Translations under genes and position numbers: made by a program
The notes under the pieces: generated by a model
What the model was told of the DNA's origin: nothing
The model's database searches: none
What the model saw: the letters and a program-made list of their open reading frames with translations, nothing else
Assembly: GCF_000383955.1 (NCBI RefSeq)
Contig: NZ_KB913013.1
Coordinates: forward strand, 4,979,694-5,043,693
Direction of reading: 5' to 3'
Length of the DNA stretch: 64,000 nt
Source: Rudanella lutea DSM 19387
GTDB taxonomy: Bacteria; Bacteroidota; Bacteroidia; Cytophagales; Spirosomataceae
In this document: in pieces, positions 1-9,333 of the stretch
Layout: the number at the start of each line of letters is the position of its first letter
How positions within the stretch are numbered: position 1 is the first letter of the stretch

Positions 1-2528
1 GTTGTAAACGAAGGGTCCAGAATTTCGCCCGCAATACGCTCCATTTCGGTAATCCCTTCGCCGAGCGAAACCCCTTTGGCCAAACCGGCCGATACCGTGG
101 CCGATGCGTACCGGTTGTAACGGTACAGCGTGGGTGGGGTGCTCTGCTCCGACACCCGCACGAGGTTGTCGAGCTGAATCAGTTCGCCCCGGTTATTCTT
201 GACAAACAGGGATTTAAGGTCGGTAATATCGTTGCGGTCGGAGCGTTCAATCTGGCCAATTACCTGATATTGCTTGCCATCCATGATGAAATAACCAAAC
301 CGCCGACCCGATAGGCCGAGTTGCAGCGTTTGGGCCACATCCTGCACCGATACGCCCAGGTTGAGGGCTTTGTCGCGGTCGATGTCGAGCCGGATTTCGG
401 GCTTGGTGAATTTGAGGTTCACGTCGGAGGTCGCAAACTTTTCAGAAGCCTGCACCGCTTTCATGAACTCCGGCAGCTTGGCCCGAAGCTGCTCAAACTT
501 GTTGGCCTGAATCACAAACTGGACCGGTAGGCCCCCACCCCCACGCTGTCCGGTCTGAATGGTTTGTTCCTGCGCCACAAACGTGCGCGCACCGGTGTAC
601 TGCTTCACAACGGGCGTCATTTCGTCGACCACCTGTTGCTGGGTTTTGGTACGGGGGGGCTTTTCGCCGAGGTAAATCCGGATGTTGGCCGTGTTGGTGG
701 CCCCGCTGCCAAAGCTGGGTGAGGTAACGGCAATGACGCCCGGCACCGTGGCCGTGTCGAACCGGGCGCGAAGGTCTTTGGCCAGCCGGTCGGTGAAGTT
801 GAGCATGTACTCAAACGTAGCGCCTTCGGGCGCGGTGGCCTGAATTCGGAAGCCACCCCGGTCTTCGAGGGGGGCCAGCTCCGACGGAATGGCGTTGGTT
901 TTGAACAGCACGTACACAATACCCACCATGCCGAGCATAATGACCCACGCCAGCCAGCGAAGGCGCAGAAAATGGGCCAGCGAGCGCTCGTATCCGCTAA
1001 TCATCCACTCGAAAAATGGCTCGGTAGTACGGTAGAGCCAGGGTTGCCGCTTCCGGTTTTTCAGAAGTTTGGATGAGAGCATGGGCGTGAGCGTGAGCGA
1101 CACAAAAGCCGAAATAAGCACCGAGCCCGCTACCACAATGCCAAACTCCCGGAACAAACGGCCCGTAATGCCCTGAAGGAAAATCACGGGCAGAAACACG
1201 GCCGCCAGCGTGACCGTAGTCGAGATAACGGCAAAGTAAATTTCGTTGGAACCACTCACGGCCGCCTTGTAGGGCGACATGCCCTCTTCAATTTTGGCGT
1301 AGATGTTTTCGAGTACCACAATGGCGTCGTCGACAACCAGACCGATGGCCAGTACGATTCCGAGCAGGGTGAGCACGTTGATCGAGAAGCCGCAGAGGTA
1401 CATGATGAAAAACGTACCAATGAGAGAAACCGGAATGGCCGTGAGCGGAATAATGGTACTCCGCCAGTCGCGCAGAAACAGGAAAATGATAATGGCAACC
1501 AGCACAAACGCAATCCCGATGGTTTCTTCTACCTCTGTAATAGACCGGCGTACGTACTGGGTATAGTCGAAGCCCAGCATCACCTTGAGGTCGGGGGGGA
1601 GGTCGCGCTTGATCTGATCGAGCTTGACGTACACATCGTTGGCAATCTCGATCTGGTTGGCGCCCGGCTGCGGAATCACGGCGACGGCCACCATCGGCAC
1701 CCCGTCGCGTTTAAACATGGTCCGCTCTACTTCGGGAGCCAGTTCGGCATAGCCCACATCCTGAAACTTCACAACCTGATCGGCGGTCTCTTTCAGAATC
1801 AGATTGTTGAAGTCGGAGGCCGTGCTCAGGCGACCCAGAGTCCGAACGGTCAACTCGGTAGTAGCTCCCTCCACCGAACCCGAAGGCAGTTCGACATTCT
1901 GGGTACGGAGGGCGTTGGCGATGTCGATGGCTGTGAGCCGGTACGAGGCCAGTTTGACGGGGTCGATACGGAGCCGCATGGCGTATTTCTTTTCGCCCCA
2001 GATCTGTACGCTACTCACACCCGGAATGGTCTGAAATCGTTCGCGGAACTGCCGGTTGGCAATGTCGTTGACTTCGAGCAACGAGCGTTTGCTCGACAGG
2101 AGCTGGATGAAATAGATCGGGCTGGCATCGGCGTCGGCCTTGGCCACTACGGGCGGGTCGGCATCGGGCGGGAGGTTGGCCACGGCCCGGCTCACGCGGT
2201 CGCGCACGTCGTTGGCGGCATCTTCGATATTCACGTCGAGCTCAAACTCGACTGTGATCGACGAGCGCCCGTCGCGGCTGCTGCTGGCGAGGGTACGGAT
2301 ACCGGCAATCCCGTTGATCGACTCTTCGAGTGGCTCGGTAATCTGCGACTCCACAATATCGGCGTTGGCGCCGGTGTAGGTAGTCTGTACGGTTACCACG
2401 GGCAGGTCGATGCTCGGGAATTCGCGTACGCCCAGATACAGGAAGCCGATCACCCCAAAAACAATAATCAGCAACGACAGCACAACGGCCAATACGGGGC
2501 GGTTGATGGAAGTGGTAGAGAGGTTCAT
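1..2528 (-). CDS. RND efflux transporter permease, HAE1/AcrB-like (3' end cut by window edge)
   Basis: Inner-membrane proton-driven pump of a tripartite RND system, likely exporting drugs or other hydrophobic compounds. The frame is open from the ATG at 2528 to the left edge (about 842 codons seen of the usual 1,020-1,050), so the C-terminus is missing. The N-terminus reads MNLSTTSINRPVLAVVLSLL, the classic first transmembrane helix. It is followed by the periplasmic porter start with REFPSIDLPVV and TYTGANADIVESQI. The TM4 proton-relay motif GLVVDDAIVVLEN, with its adjacent Asp pair, is near residues 394-406, which points to the HAE1 drug-pump class rather than the metal-ion class. The membrane-fusion partner lies immediately upstream and both are read on the minus strand. 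No outer-membrane TolC partner is visible; it may lie beyond position 1. Substrate is unknown. Confidence 0.93.
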   Translation of the reverse strand, partial: MNLSTTSINRPVLAVVLSLLIIVFGVIGFLYLGVREFPSIDLPVVTVQTTYTGANADIVESQITEPLEESINGIAGIRTLASSSRDGRSSITVEFELDVNIEDAANDVRDRVSRAVANLPPDADPPVVAKADADASPIYFIQLLSSKRSLLEVNDIANRQFRERFQTIPGVSSVQIWGEKKYAMRLRIDPVKLASYRLTAIDIANALRTQNVELPSGSVEGATTELTVRTLGRLSTASDFNNLILKETADQVVKFQDVGYAELAPEVERTMFKRDGVPMVAVAVIPQPGANQIEIANDVYVKLDQIKRDLPPDLKVMLGFDYTQYVRRSITEVEETIGIAFVLVAIIIFLFLRDWRSTIIPLTAIPVSLIGTFFIMYLCGFSINVLTLLGIVLAIGLVVDDAIVVLENIYAKIEEGMSPYKAAVSGSNEIYFAVISTTVTLAAVFLPVIFLQGITGRLFREFGIVVAGSVLISAFVSLTLTPMLSSKLLKNRKRQPWLYRTTEPFFEWMISGYERSLAHFLRLRWLAWVIMLGMVGIVYVLFKTNAIPSELAPLEDRGGFRIQATAPEGATFEYMLNFTDRLAKDLRARFDTATVPGVIAVTSPSFGSGATNTANIRIYLGEKPPRTKTQQQVVDEMTPVVKQYTGARTFVAQEQTIQTGQRGGGGLPVQFVIQANKFEQLRAKLPEFMKAVQASEKFATSDVNLKFTKPEIRLDIDRDKALNLGVSVQDVAQTLQLGLSGRRFGYFIMDGKQYQVIGQIERSDRNDITDLKSLFVKNNRGELIQLDNLVRVSEQSTPPTLYRYNRYASATVSAGLAKGVSLGEGITEMERIAGEILDPSFT

Positions 2529-2531
2529 GGT

Positions 2532-2632
2532 TTATAGTTTTCAGTTTTCGGTTTACAGTTTATAGTTTTCGATTTTCAAGTTGACTGTACTGCCCAACTG
2601 GAAACCGTAAACAGCAAACTGTAAACGTATAA
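2532..2632. repeat. Element A: long imperfect palindrome between efflux genes
   Basis: This fills nearly the whole 105-base gap between the membrane-fusion gene and the pump gene. The left arm (about 2532-2567) and right arm (about 2597-2632) pair at about 30 of 36 positions with one bulge. Each arm is made of degenerate copies of a word like GTTTTCAGT / GTTTACAGT. A small palindrome (TCAA-G-TTGA) sits at the centre. The same word family occurs in element B at 28256-28331. In the transcript it would fold into a hairpin between two co-transcribed genes. Confidence 0.8.
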
Positions 2633-2633
2633 T

Positions 2634-3755
2634 TTACTGCACCAGCACCTCACCGCCGGGTTTGACCATCTGAATGCCTGAGGTAATGAGCGAGTCGCCC
2701 ACGTGCAGGCCACTCTTGATTTCAACGTTACGGTCGGTGCGAAGGCCAATTTGTACCGGTACCGACTCGGCTTTGCGATTGCGGACAACGTACACCTTCT
2801 GACCGTTTTGTTCGGGAATAATCGCTTCCGTGGGGACAACAATGGCGTTGCCGCGTGCACTAAGCACTACTTCTATACGGGCAAATGCACCCGGTACGAG
2901 GGCTCCGTTGGGGTTGGGGCTGGTAGCCCGGAGCAGCATGGCCCGCGTTTCGGGGTTTACCTTGGGTTCAACGGCATAGACCGTACCCGCCCGATTGGCT
3001 TCCGACCCCTCCACGGTAAACTGGATCCGGCTTCCCCGCCGAACAATCTGGGCGTATTTGGCCGGTACCGAGAAGTCGATTTTGGCGGGGTTGGTGTTGG
3101 TGAGCGTGGCAATGGGCGTAGCGGGCGATATGTAGCTACCCACGCTGATCTGACGTAGGCCAATGGTTCCGTCGAACGGTGCCCGGATCACGGTCTTGGC
3201 CAATTGTGCTTTCAGGTTTTCAATGTCGGCCAGAATACCCGTCAGGTTGGTTTGGCTGATTTCGTATTCGGCCCGGCTAATGGCCTCTTTTTCAAACAGC
3301 CGTTTTTGCCGTTGCTCGTTGGCCTCGGCCAGTTTGCGGTTGGCATTTAGTTTCTGGAGCTGTGCCTGCAAGTCAGCGTCGTTGATACGGAGCAGCACGG
3401 TACCCCGGCGCACGTAGTCGCCCTCGCGGAAACCAATGCTCGTTACCCGCCCCGACACTTCCGAGCGTATTTCCACTTCTTCGTTGGCGACAACCGTGCC
3501 GGTGGTCAGAATTTTCTCATCCAGCGATTCGGTGTTGACCACCATGATCCCGACAGACGTGGGCCCTCCGCCCGCTTTTCCGCCCGCTGAGGCACCACCG
3601 GGGCCTTTGGCTGGTCCACCCGCAGCAGTCGTTTTGGCTGGGTCACCGGATCCGTCGGCGGGTTTGAAAAGGGTTTTCAGTTTGGGGTAAAAAGCCAGCC
3701 CGACGACGAGCAGAATAATCAGGACGGTCAGAATACGTTTGGTAGAGGTGTTCAT
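2634..3755 (-). CDS. RND efflux membrane-fusion (periplasmic adaptor) protein
   Basis: Adaptor subunit linking the RND pump to an outer-membrane channel. It is 373 aa with an N-terminal membrane anchor (residues 8-23, TVLIILLVVGLAFYPK) and a Gly/Ala/Pro-rich linker to about residue 68. A split biotinyl-lipoyl domain follows: EIRSEVSGRVTSIGFREGDY near 95-115 and the second half RAPFDGTIGLRQISVGSYI near 195. A helical hairpin rich in Gln, Lys and Glu lies between the two halves. The beta-barrel and membrane-proximal domains end in KPGGEVLVQ. There is no lipobox Cys, so it is anchored by a transmembrane helix rather than lipid. It is the first gene of the operon, with the pump gene 105 bases downstream across element A. 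Confidence 0.93.
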   Translation of the reverse strand: MNTSTKRILTVLIILLVVGLAFYPKLKTLFKPADGSGDPAKTTAAGGPAKGPGGASAGGKAGGGPTSVGIMVVNTESLDEKILTTGTVVANEEVEIRSEVSGRVTSIGFREGDYVRRGTVLLRINDADLQAQLQKLNANRKLAEANEQRQKRLFEKEAISRAEYEISQTNLTGILADIENLKAQLAKTVIRAPFDGTIGLRQISVGSYISPATPIATLTNTNPAKIDFSVPAKYAQIVRRGSRIQFTVEGSEANRAGTVYAVEPKVNPETRAMLLRATSPNPNGALVPGAFARIEVVLSARGNAIVVPTEAIIPEQNGQKVYVVRNRKAESVPVQIGLRTDRNVEIKSGLHVGDSLITSGIQMVKPGGEVLVQ

Positions 3756-3788
3756 AGTGCCAACCCAGGTGTATAGTAGAATGTGCCC

Positions 3789-3818
3789 CTAAATTACGGA
3801 GTAGGCACGCTTCTTCAA
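3789..3818 (-). promoter_or_regulatory. Candidate promoter for the efflux operon
   Basis: Read on the minus strand: TTG at 3818-3816, a 19-base spacer, then TAATTTAG at 3796-3789. This is one mismatch from the Bacteroidota -7 box TAnnTTTG, and the -33/-7 spacing is normal. Transcription would start near 3782, about 27 bases before the ATG at 3755. Confidence 0.45.
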
Positions 3819-3851
3819 TAAGACAAAAGTCAATTCGGTTTACTGCCATAA

Positions 3852-3883
3852 AAAAGCCCTCTACAACGGGGTAGAGGGCTTTT
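3852..3883 (-). terminator. Intrinsic terminator of SusCD unit 1
   Basis: A perfect 13-bp stem (3852-3864 with 3871-3883) and a 6-base loop, followed on the minus strand by a run of T. It lies 60 bases beyond the stop codon of the small lipoprotein gene and closes unit 1 before the efflux operon begins. Confidence 0.85.
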
Positions 3884-3942
3884 GATACGCACATTAAACG
3901 CGCTCCAGTTTACCCGTAACCGAGCCCGGAGCGCGGTCGCAA

Positions 3943-4425
3943 TTAGTTACGAATGGTAAACCCAATTCGCTTGTAGTTAGCGCTTGCTTTGTACTCCGTA
4001 CTGGTGCTGTCTAGGGTGAGAACCAGGTTACGAATTGGGGCTGTTGTGCTGCTCGCCCGCGACACAGCAATGGAAAGCGACCCGACGCTGCTATTAGCCG
4101 GAATAACCACTTCGCCATTATTGACCAGCGTGTAGGTGTTGGCACCGGTGGTGGTGAGCGTTGGCTCTACCAACACCTTAACCCGCAGTTCGCTGTTGCG
4201 CTGTGGCCCTACCAGGTTAAGCTGCGTGGTAAGGGTGGGTGCCAGCGTTACACTGTTGGCACTGGCTACGAGCGGAAACGTCAGACCCACGGCTGGGTTG
4301 TTGCGCACAGCCGTTTCGAACTCTACCTGTGCAGGTCCGTCGTAGGTGATTTCCAGGTCTTTAAAACAGGCTGTTGCCAGCAACATAATACCCAGCAACA
4401 GGCTATATGGAAGTAACTTTTTCAT
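3943..4425 (-). CDS. Small SusCD-associated lipoprotein (paralogue of 14697-15176)
   Basis: A 160-aa exported lipoprotein: signal peptide MKKLLPYSLLLGIMLLATAC with the lipid-acceptor Cys at residue 20. The mature part is a predicted all-beta domain with Thr/Val/Asn-rich strands and ends in NYKRIGFTIRN. It matches the product of 14697-15176 in length and in blocks such as LNLVGPQRNSELRVKVLVEP, VVIPANSSVGSL and ASSTTAP, so the two are clear paralogues. The fold resembles the DUF4843/DUF1735 type of Bacteroidota lipoproteins, but I cannot confirm a family. It starts 11 bases after the SusD stop, so it is almost certainly co-transcribed and probably sits on the outer membrane with the SusCD complex. 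Function is unknown. Confidence 0.8.
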   Translation of the reverse strand: MKKLLPYSLLLGIMLLATACFKDLEITYDGPAQVEFETAVRNNPAVGLTFPLVASANSVTLAPTLTTQLNLVGPQRNSELRVKVLVEPTLTTTGANTYTLVNNGEVVIPANSSVGSLSIAVSRASSTTAPIRNLVLTLDSTSTEYKASANYKRIGFTIRN

Positions 4426-4436
4426 GAATGTCTCGA

Positions 4437-5891
4437 TTAATAACCTGCGTTTTGAACCAGTTTGTTGTTCGCCTGGATTTCCCGAACCGGGATGGGGGCC
4501 AGGGTCCGTGTATCGCCGTAAGGTACGTTGCCTGTTGACTTGACCACATCGCGTCCGCGACGCTTCAGGTCGAACCAGCGGTGTCCCTCAAAGGCCAGTT
4601 CTAAACGGCGCTGGAGCTCAATCTCCGTCTGTAATTGGGCATTGGTTGTGGTGGCGGGCAGAGCCGTCAGGCCAGCGCGGGTCCGAATCCGGTTCACATC
4701 GGCCAGTGCCTGTACCTGATCGCCATTGCTGCGGGCCAGAGCCTCAGCCCGAATCAGGATAAGCTCCGAGATCCGAATTACGGGTACGTTATCCATGTAA
4801 ATCACGCCCGACTTACCCACGAACTTGGTACACTCTTCCACGATGCTACCCGAACGGTTCAGGCCCAACTGATACAGCTGACGCCGAACATCACCCGTCT
4901 GGTGCAGGCCCAGAAAAGCCGTAGTGGGCACCACGGCACCCCAGCCGTTGGCCGTTGGCAGTGGCGTAGGACGCAGCGCCCCGAGGCTGTTCACCTGCGC
5001 TACTGATTCCATCGTTGTGTAGGCCGATTGCAGTGAGTTGTTTACACCCAACGACTCCTGACGGGTCTGGAACAGGATTTCAAACACCGACTCAGGGTGG
5101 CTGTTGCTACGCCACGCAGCTACATAATCCGTATTGCCTACAAACCGGCCTACGCCTGCATTGAGTGCATCGGTCGCATACTTGATTGCGTTGGTGAAGT
5201 CTTCGTTGTAAAGAGCAACCCGGGCAAACAAAGCCATGGCGGCCGCGCGTGTGGCCCGGCTCGGTGCACCCGTAGTGGGGGCTTTGGCAACAGCGTCGGT
5301 CAGGTCCTTGTAAATCTGAGCGTACACCTCATCAACCGAAGCACGTGGGTGGTTCTCGATCTGCTCGGGCGTGCTAACACCTTTCAGAACGAGAGGTACC
5401 CCGCCCCGATCGAGTGAACTGATCCGTACTTTGGGGTCATAGGCAAACACGCGGGCCAGATTGTGGTAGTTCAGCGCCCGCAAAAACTTCAATTCACCTT
5501 CGATGCGCTCGCGCTCGGCTTCGTTGAAAGGGCTGCTGGGCAGTGCATCCAGAATCAGGTTGATATTGTTAATGCCGAGGTAGTAGATGTTCCAGCCCAG
5601 CAGATGGCTGTTGATCACGTTCTGGCCTTCGTTGATAAAACGGCCACCTGCCCGGTTGATGATCCGGCTTTCGTCGCCCAGCGCTTCGGCAATGGCAATC
5701 AGGTCACGACCATACAGGGTAATATCTTTCTGGTACGTGTAAACGTTGGTAACGGCCGCATTGATGCCTTCGCGCGTGGTGAGCGCCACACCCGAATCAA
5801 TGGATTGCCGGGGCTGCACATCAAGCAGGTTGCTGCAACTTGCCATGAACAGGCCAACTGTCAGCGTCAGAATTCCTAATGTATGTTTCAT
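4437..5891 (-). CDS. SusD/RagB-type outer-membrane nutrient-binding lipoprotein (unit 1)
   Basis: Surface lipoprotein that forms the lid of a SusC transporter and captures the ligand. It is 484 aa. The signal peptide ends in LFMASC with lipid Cys near residue 19, followed by the usual SNLLDVQPRQS. Helical TPR-like segments carry the hallmark FLRALNYHNLARVFAYDP near residue 135 and RISELILIRAEALAR near 375. The C-terminal ELQRRLELAFEGHRWFDLKRRG is the standard SusD signature. It sits 21 bases after the SusC stop and 11 before the small lipoprotein. It is closely similar to the SusD of unit 3 (15234-16724). Ligand is unknown. Confidence 0.95.
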   Translation of the reverse strand: MKHTLGILTLTVGLFMASCSNLLDVQPRQSIDSGVALTTREGINAAVTNVYTYQKDITLYGRDLIAIAEALGDESRIINRAGGRFINEGQNVINSHLLGWNIYYLGINNINLILDALPSSPFNEAERERIEGELKFLRALNYHNLARVFAYDPKVRISSLDRGGVPLVLKGVSTPEQIENHPRASVDEVYAQIYKDLTDAVAKAPTTGAPSRATRAAAMALFARVALYNEDFTNAIKYATDALNAGVGRFVGNTDYVAAWRSNSHPESVFEILFQTRQESLGVNNSLQSAYTTMESVAQVNSLGALRPTPLPTANGWGAVVPTTAFLGLHQTGDVRRQLYQLGLNRSGSIVEECTKFVGKSGVIYMDNVPVIRISELILIRAEALARSNGDQVQALADVNRIRTRAGLTALPATTTNAQLQTEIELQRRLELAFEGHRWFDLKRRGRDVVKSTGNVPYGDTRTLAPIPVREIQANNKLVQNAGY

Positions 5892-5912
5892 AAAAGTCGT
5901 TTGTCGAGAGAA

Positions 5913-8900
5913 TTAAAGGCCAATTTGAACACCCAGCGTGTAATTGCGTGACTGCGGAATGATCCCCTGATTGTCCAGGCCACCTTCAATAGCAAACTCA
6001 GGATCGAAGCCTGTCCAGCGCGTCAGCGTGAAGGCATTGACTGCCTGCGCATACACTTTCAAACCTGACAGTTTCAGGCGGCTTACTACAGCCGGTGGTA
6101 CGGTGTAGCTGAGCGAAACCTGCTTCAGACGGATATACGATGCATCCTGGAAAAAGCGCGTGCCTGACTGGTATGAACTTACACGACCACTGATTTCGGT
6201 CCGGTTGTTGGCCGGGCGCGGCACGCTCGTGATCTGACCGGGAGTAGTCCACCGGTTGGTGAAATAATACTCCAGACCGTTGCGCAGTACGCCGGCATTG
6301 TCGGCCAAACGGAACTCCTGGGTGTTCTGAATCACCCGGCCAAAGTCATACTGGAACAAGCCTGACAGTTCGAACCCTTTGTAGCTGAACGTATTGGTGA
6401 AGCCACCATACTGCTTGGTGATACCTGAATGGCCCAGCGGGCGCTGATCGGCCGTCCGGACAATGTACGTGAGGTTGCCACTGGGGTCATACCACATCGG
6501 CCGACCGTTGGCTGGGTTTACACCGGCATAGGGTACACCTACGTTGGTAAAGAGCGGATAACCTACCCGTACCGACAGGTTACCGGGCAGAACGTCAGCA
6601 CCTTCAAACAGCTTGGTTACTTTGTTATCGAGGAACGTGATGTTGAAGTTGCTCTCCCAGCGGAAACCACCTGTGTTGACGTTAATGGTTGTGATGGCAA
6701 ATTCCAGACCCCGGTTTTGTACCTCGCCAATGTTCTCAAAAATACTGTTAAAACCGTTGGTTTGCGGAATCGAGCGGGTCAGCAGCAGGTCGCGGCTAAT
6801 GCGCTGGAAGGCATCAATCGAGCCTTTCAGACGGCCCCCGAAGAAACCATAGTCAAGGCCCACGTTATAGGTTACGTTGCGCTCCCAACGCAGGTTGGGG
6901 TTGCCCAGTTGGCTTACACCGATGCCGGCATTGCCCTGATACACACCGCCAAGGCCGTAAAGCCGACGGGCCGCAAAGTTGGCTACCTGATCGTTACCGG
7001 TGCTACCCACGCTAAACCGTAGGCCGAGGTCGCTAACTACGTTGCTGCCTTTGAGGAAGTTCTCTTCAGCCAGGTTCCATTTGGCCGAAATCGATGGGAA
7101 CACACCCCATTGGTTGTTCGCCCCGAACCGTGATGATCCATCGTACCGAATAATACCGCTCAGAATAAAGCGTTTCTGGTATTCGTAGCGCAGGTTAGTA
7201 AATACACCGGCCCGTTTGAAGCCTGACCAGAAACCGCCTACCGATACGGGTTCAGCAGCTGCGTTGGCGGTGTTGAGCTCGGGCGTAGGGAAGCCCTGGG
7301 CATTGAGTGATGTTCCTTCGTTGATTTCCTGCCGGTATTCAGCACCCAACAAGGCACCAAACGTATGCTTGCTGCCAAACGTTTTGTTGTAGTTCAGCGT
7401 AGCGTTGGTAGTGAGGTTGGTGTTGTTATTCACAAACTGGTTCAGAGTACCCCGGATGTTGAAGTAATCTGACAGGCGTGGGTCACCAAAAAACGACGAG
7501 TTCACGGAACGATAGTCCAGGCCGCCAAACGCCTTAAAAACCAGGTCTTTGCTGATAGCGTACGTTAGGCCCAAATTTGAAACCAACTGATTTGTAGTTG
7601 TCTTCGACTTAATCAGGTTTGAGTTGGCAATAACGTTCTGCGAGAGATCACCCGGCATGACAATGCCCGAAGCGGGCAGGCCGTAGTAGCTGCCGTCCGG
7701 TGCGTAAATGGGGTTGATAGGCAGAATCAGCGGGGCTGAGTACTGAGGTGCACCAAACGCCAGCGAGCCTTCGGCACCACCATAGGGGCCGCGCTGTGTT
7801 ACGTTGGCAGCTGTCAGGCCGGCATCGAGCGTAATCTTATTGCTCAGTTTGCTCGTGAGGTTCATTTTGCCCGAGAACCGCTGGAAATCTACATTACGCA
7901 GAATTGCATCCTGCTGGTTGTACGAGCCTGAGATGTAGTACGTGGTGCGGTCGTTACCACCCTGTGCCGAGAGGTCGGCGTTGGTTACGCTGCCGGGCCG
8001 GTAGGCTTCGCTTTGCCAGTTGTAGGTTGGCAGTTCGGCAATGGCCTGATCGCTCAGGTCGATGGGCAGGTTCAGCGAAGCCAGTACGGCCGTGCGGCTG
8101 GCCGCTGGTGTCAGGGTAGGCGTGTTGGTTGTAAGAGCCTCCTGCCGGGCCTGAATCCACTGTTGGGTGTTTAGTACGTCGAGTTGCCGGATGGGTTCTA
8201 CCACCCCGCGATACATATTCAGGTTTACTTTCGCTTTGGTACCCGCTTTGCCACGCTTGGTGGTTACCAGTACCACCCCGTTGGCGGCTTGTGCACCGTA
8301 GATAGCGGCCGTAGCGGCATCTTTCAGGATGTCGATGCTCTCAATATCGTTAGGGTTCAAAAACGCCAGCGGGTTGTTGCTTACGTTACCGCCCCCGTCG
8401 TTCCGGTTGTTCAGCTGAACACCATCAACAATGTAAAGGGGCTCATTACCAGCCGAGATTGAGCCGACCCCCCGAATCCGTACCTGCACAGCACCGCCTG
8501 GCGTTCCGTTGTTAGATGTAACCTGAACACCAGGTGCTTGTCCCTGCATGGCCCGGTCGAAGCTCTGGATAGGCAGGTTTTCAATAGCATCTCCTTTGAT
8601 GTTTGTTGTAGCGCCGGTTGTTTCCTTTTTGGTAAGCGAAGCGCCGTAGCCCACAACCACAACCTCGTTCAGGTTCGATGCGTCGCTTTCGAGCGTAACC
8701 GATAAGGTCGACTGGTTCCCAACCGCAATTTCCTGGCTTTTATAGCCGACAAAGCTGAAAACCAGCCGACCGGTAGCGGGGGCATCAATTCGGAAATTTC
8801 CTTCTGCATTGGTGGTGGTACCGCGGCTGGTTCCTTTCAGCAAAACGGTTACACCCGGTAGGGGCGATCCATCATCGCCCTTCACTTTTCCGGTTACCGC

Positions 8901-8975
8901 CCGGTCCTGTGCCCAGGCCAATTGACCTAGCAGAACCATGACCAGCAAACAGAGTTGTTGTAAAGTGTTTCTCAT
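5913..8975 (-). CDS. SusC/RagA-type TonB-dependent outer-membrane transporter (unit 1)
   Basis: Outer-membrane TonB-dependent importer, about 1,020 aa. I place the start at 8975 (MRNTLQQLCLLVMVLLGQLAWAQ), because it begins a good signal peptide; an upstream in-frame ATG at 9002 would add nine residues before it. A carboxypeptidase-regulatory-like beta-sandwich follows (GSPLPGVTVLLKGTSRGTTT), then the LNEVVVVGYG segment, the plug (VRIRGVGSISAGNEPLYIVDG, DIESIDILKDAATAAIYG) and a 22-strand-type barrel ending in YTLGVQIGL. There is no N-terminal STN/secretin domain, so control by a FecR-type anti-sigma factor is unlikely. It is the first gene of unit 1 and its plug is very similar to that of unit 3. 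Confidence 0.95.
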   Translation of the reverse strand: MRNTLQQLCLLVMVLLGQLAWAQDRAVTGKVKGDDGSPLPGVTVLLKGTSRGTTTNAEGNFRIDAPATGRLVFSFVGYKSQEIAVGNQSTLSVTLESDASNLNEVVVVGYGASLTKKETTGATTNIKGDAIENLPIQSFDRAMQGQAPGVQVTSNNGTPGGAVQVRIRGVGSISAGNEPLYIVDGVQLNNRNDGGGNVSNNPLAFLNPNDIESIDILKDAATAAIYGAQAANGVVLVTTKRGKAGTKAKVNLNMYRGVVEPIRQLDVLNTQQWIQARQEALTTNTPTLTPAASRTAVLASLNLPIDLSDQAIAELPTYNWQSEAYRPGSVTNADLSAQGGNDRTTYYISGSYNQQDAILRNVDFQRFSGKMNLTSKLSNKITLDAGLTAANVTQRGPYGGAEGSLAFGAPQYSAPLILPINPIYAPDGSYYGLPASGIVMPGDLSQNVIANSNLIKSKTTTNQLVSNLGLTYAISKDLVFKAFGGLDYRSVNSSFFGDPRLSDYFNIRGTLNQFVNNNTNLTTNATLNYNKTFGSKHTFGALLGAEYRQEINEGTSLNAQGFPTPELNTANAAAEPVSVGGFWSGFKRAGVFTNLRYEYQKRFILSGIIRYDGSSRFGANNQWGVFPSISAKWNLAEENFLKGSNVVSDLGLRFSVGSTGNDQVANFAARRLYGLGGVYQGNAGIGVSQLGNPNLRWERNVTYNVGLDYGFFGGRLKGSIDAFQRISRDLLLTRSIPQTNGFNSIFENIGEVQNRGLEFAITTINVNTGGFRWESNFNITFLDNKVTKLFEGADVLPGNLSVRVGYPLFTNVGVPYAGVNPANGRPMWYDPSGNLTYIVRTADQRPLGHSGITKQYGGFTNTFSYKGFELSGLFQYDFGRVIQNTQEFRLADNAGVLRNGLEYYFTNRWTTPGQITSVPRPANNRTEISGRVSSYQSGTRFFQDASYIRLKQVSLSYTVPPAVVSRLKLSGLKVYAQAVNAFTLTRWTGFDPEFAIEGGLDNQGIIPQSRNYTLGVQIGL

Positions 8976-9286
8976 GGTATTTAAGATATATTGGTAATTC
9001 ACGGCAAGTTATTCACAAACCGTTGAATAAATAAATTCGATTCACAATAAAATTTGGTTAATGAGAAGATTTGTGATACGTAACAGGAAGAAGGATGAAT
9101 TTGTGACCGTATTCTGCAAGAGATTATAATAGTATGCGAGCAAATAGGAGTAGGCCTTTAGAATTAGTAGGATGAGTAAATTTTGTTATACATAAAATTG
9201 GATTATTAAAAGATAATGTGATTAATGGTAATAGGGTATTGCTTAGGTGAATTTCTGATTAAAAAAGTAGACATAAGGCACATAAA
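8976..9286. other. AT-rich intergenic region upstream of SusCD unit 1
   Basis: About 310 bases without a gene, much richer in A+T than its surroundings. It must hold the promoter of unit 1, but I could not pick a convincing TAnnTTTG box. The best candidate, ACGGTTTG on the minus strand near 9016-9023, has two mismatches. No repeat or RNA structure was seen before the terminator at 9287. Confidence 0.5.
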
Positions 9287-9316
9287 AAAGCACCGATGCT
9301 TGCGCATCGGTGCTTT
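9287..9316 (-). terminator. Intrinsic terminator of SusCD unit 2
   Basis: A perfect 13-bp stem (9287-9299 with 9304-9316) and a 4-base loop, followed on the minus strand by a T run. It starts 18 bases past the stop of the unit 2 lipoprotein gene. Confidence 0.87.
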
Positions 9317-9333
9317 GAAGAAAACAAAACGGA

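Noticed and set aside
9016-9047. Possible promoter for SusCD unit 1 (ACGGTTTG with a TTG 21 bases upstream)
   Set aside because: Two mismatches in the most conserved bases of the -7 box; spacing alone is not enough.
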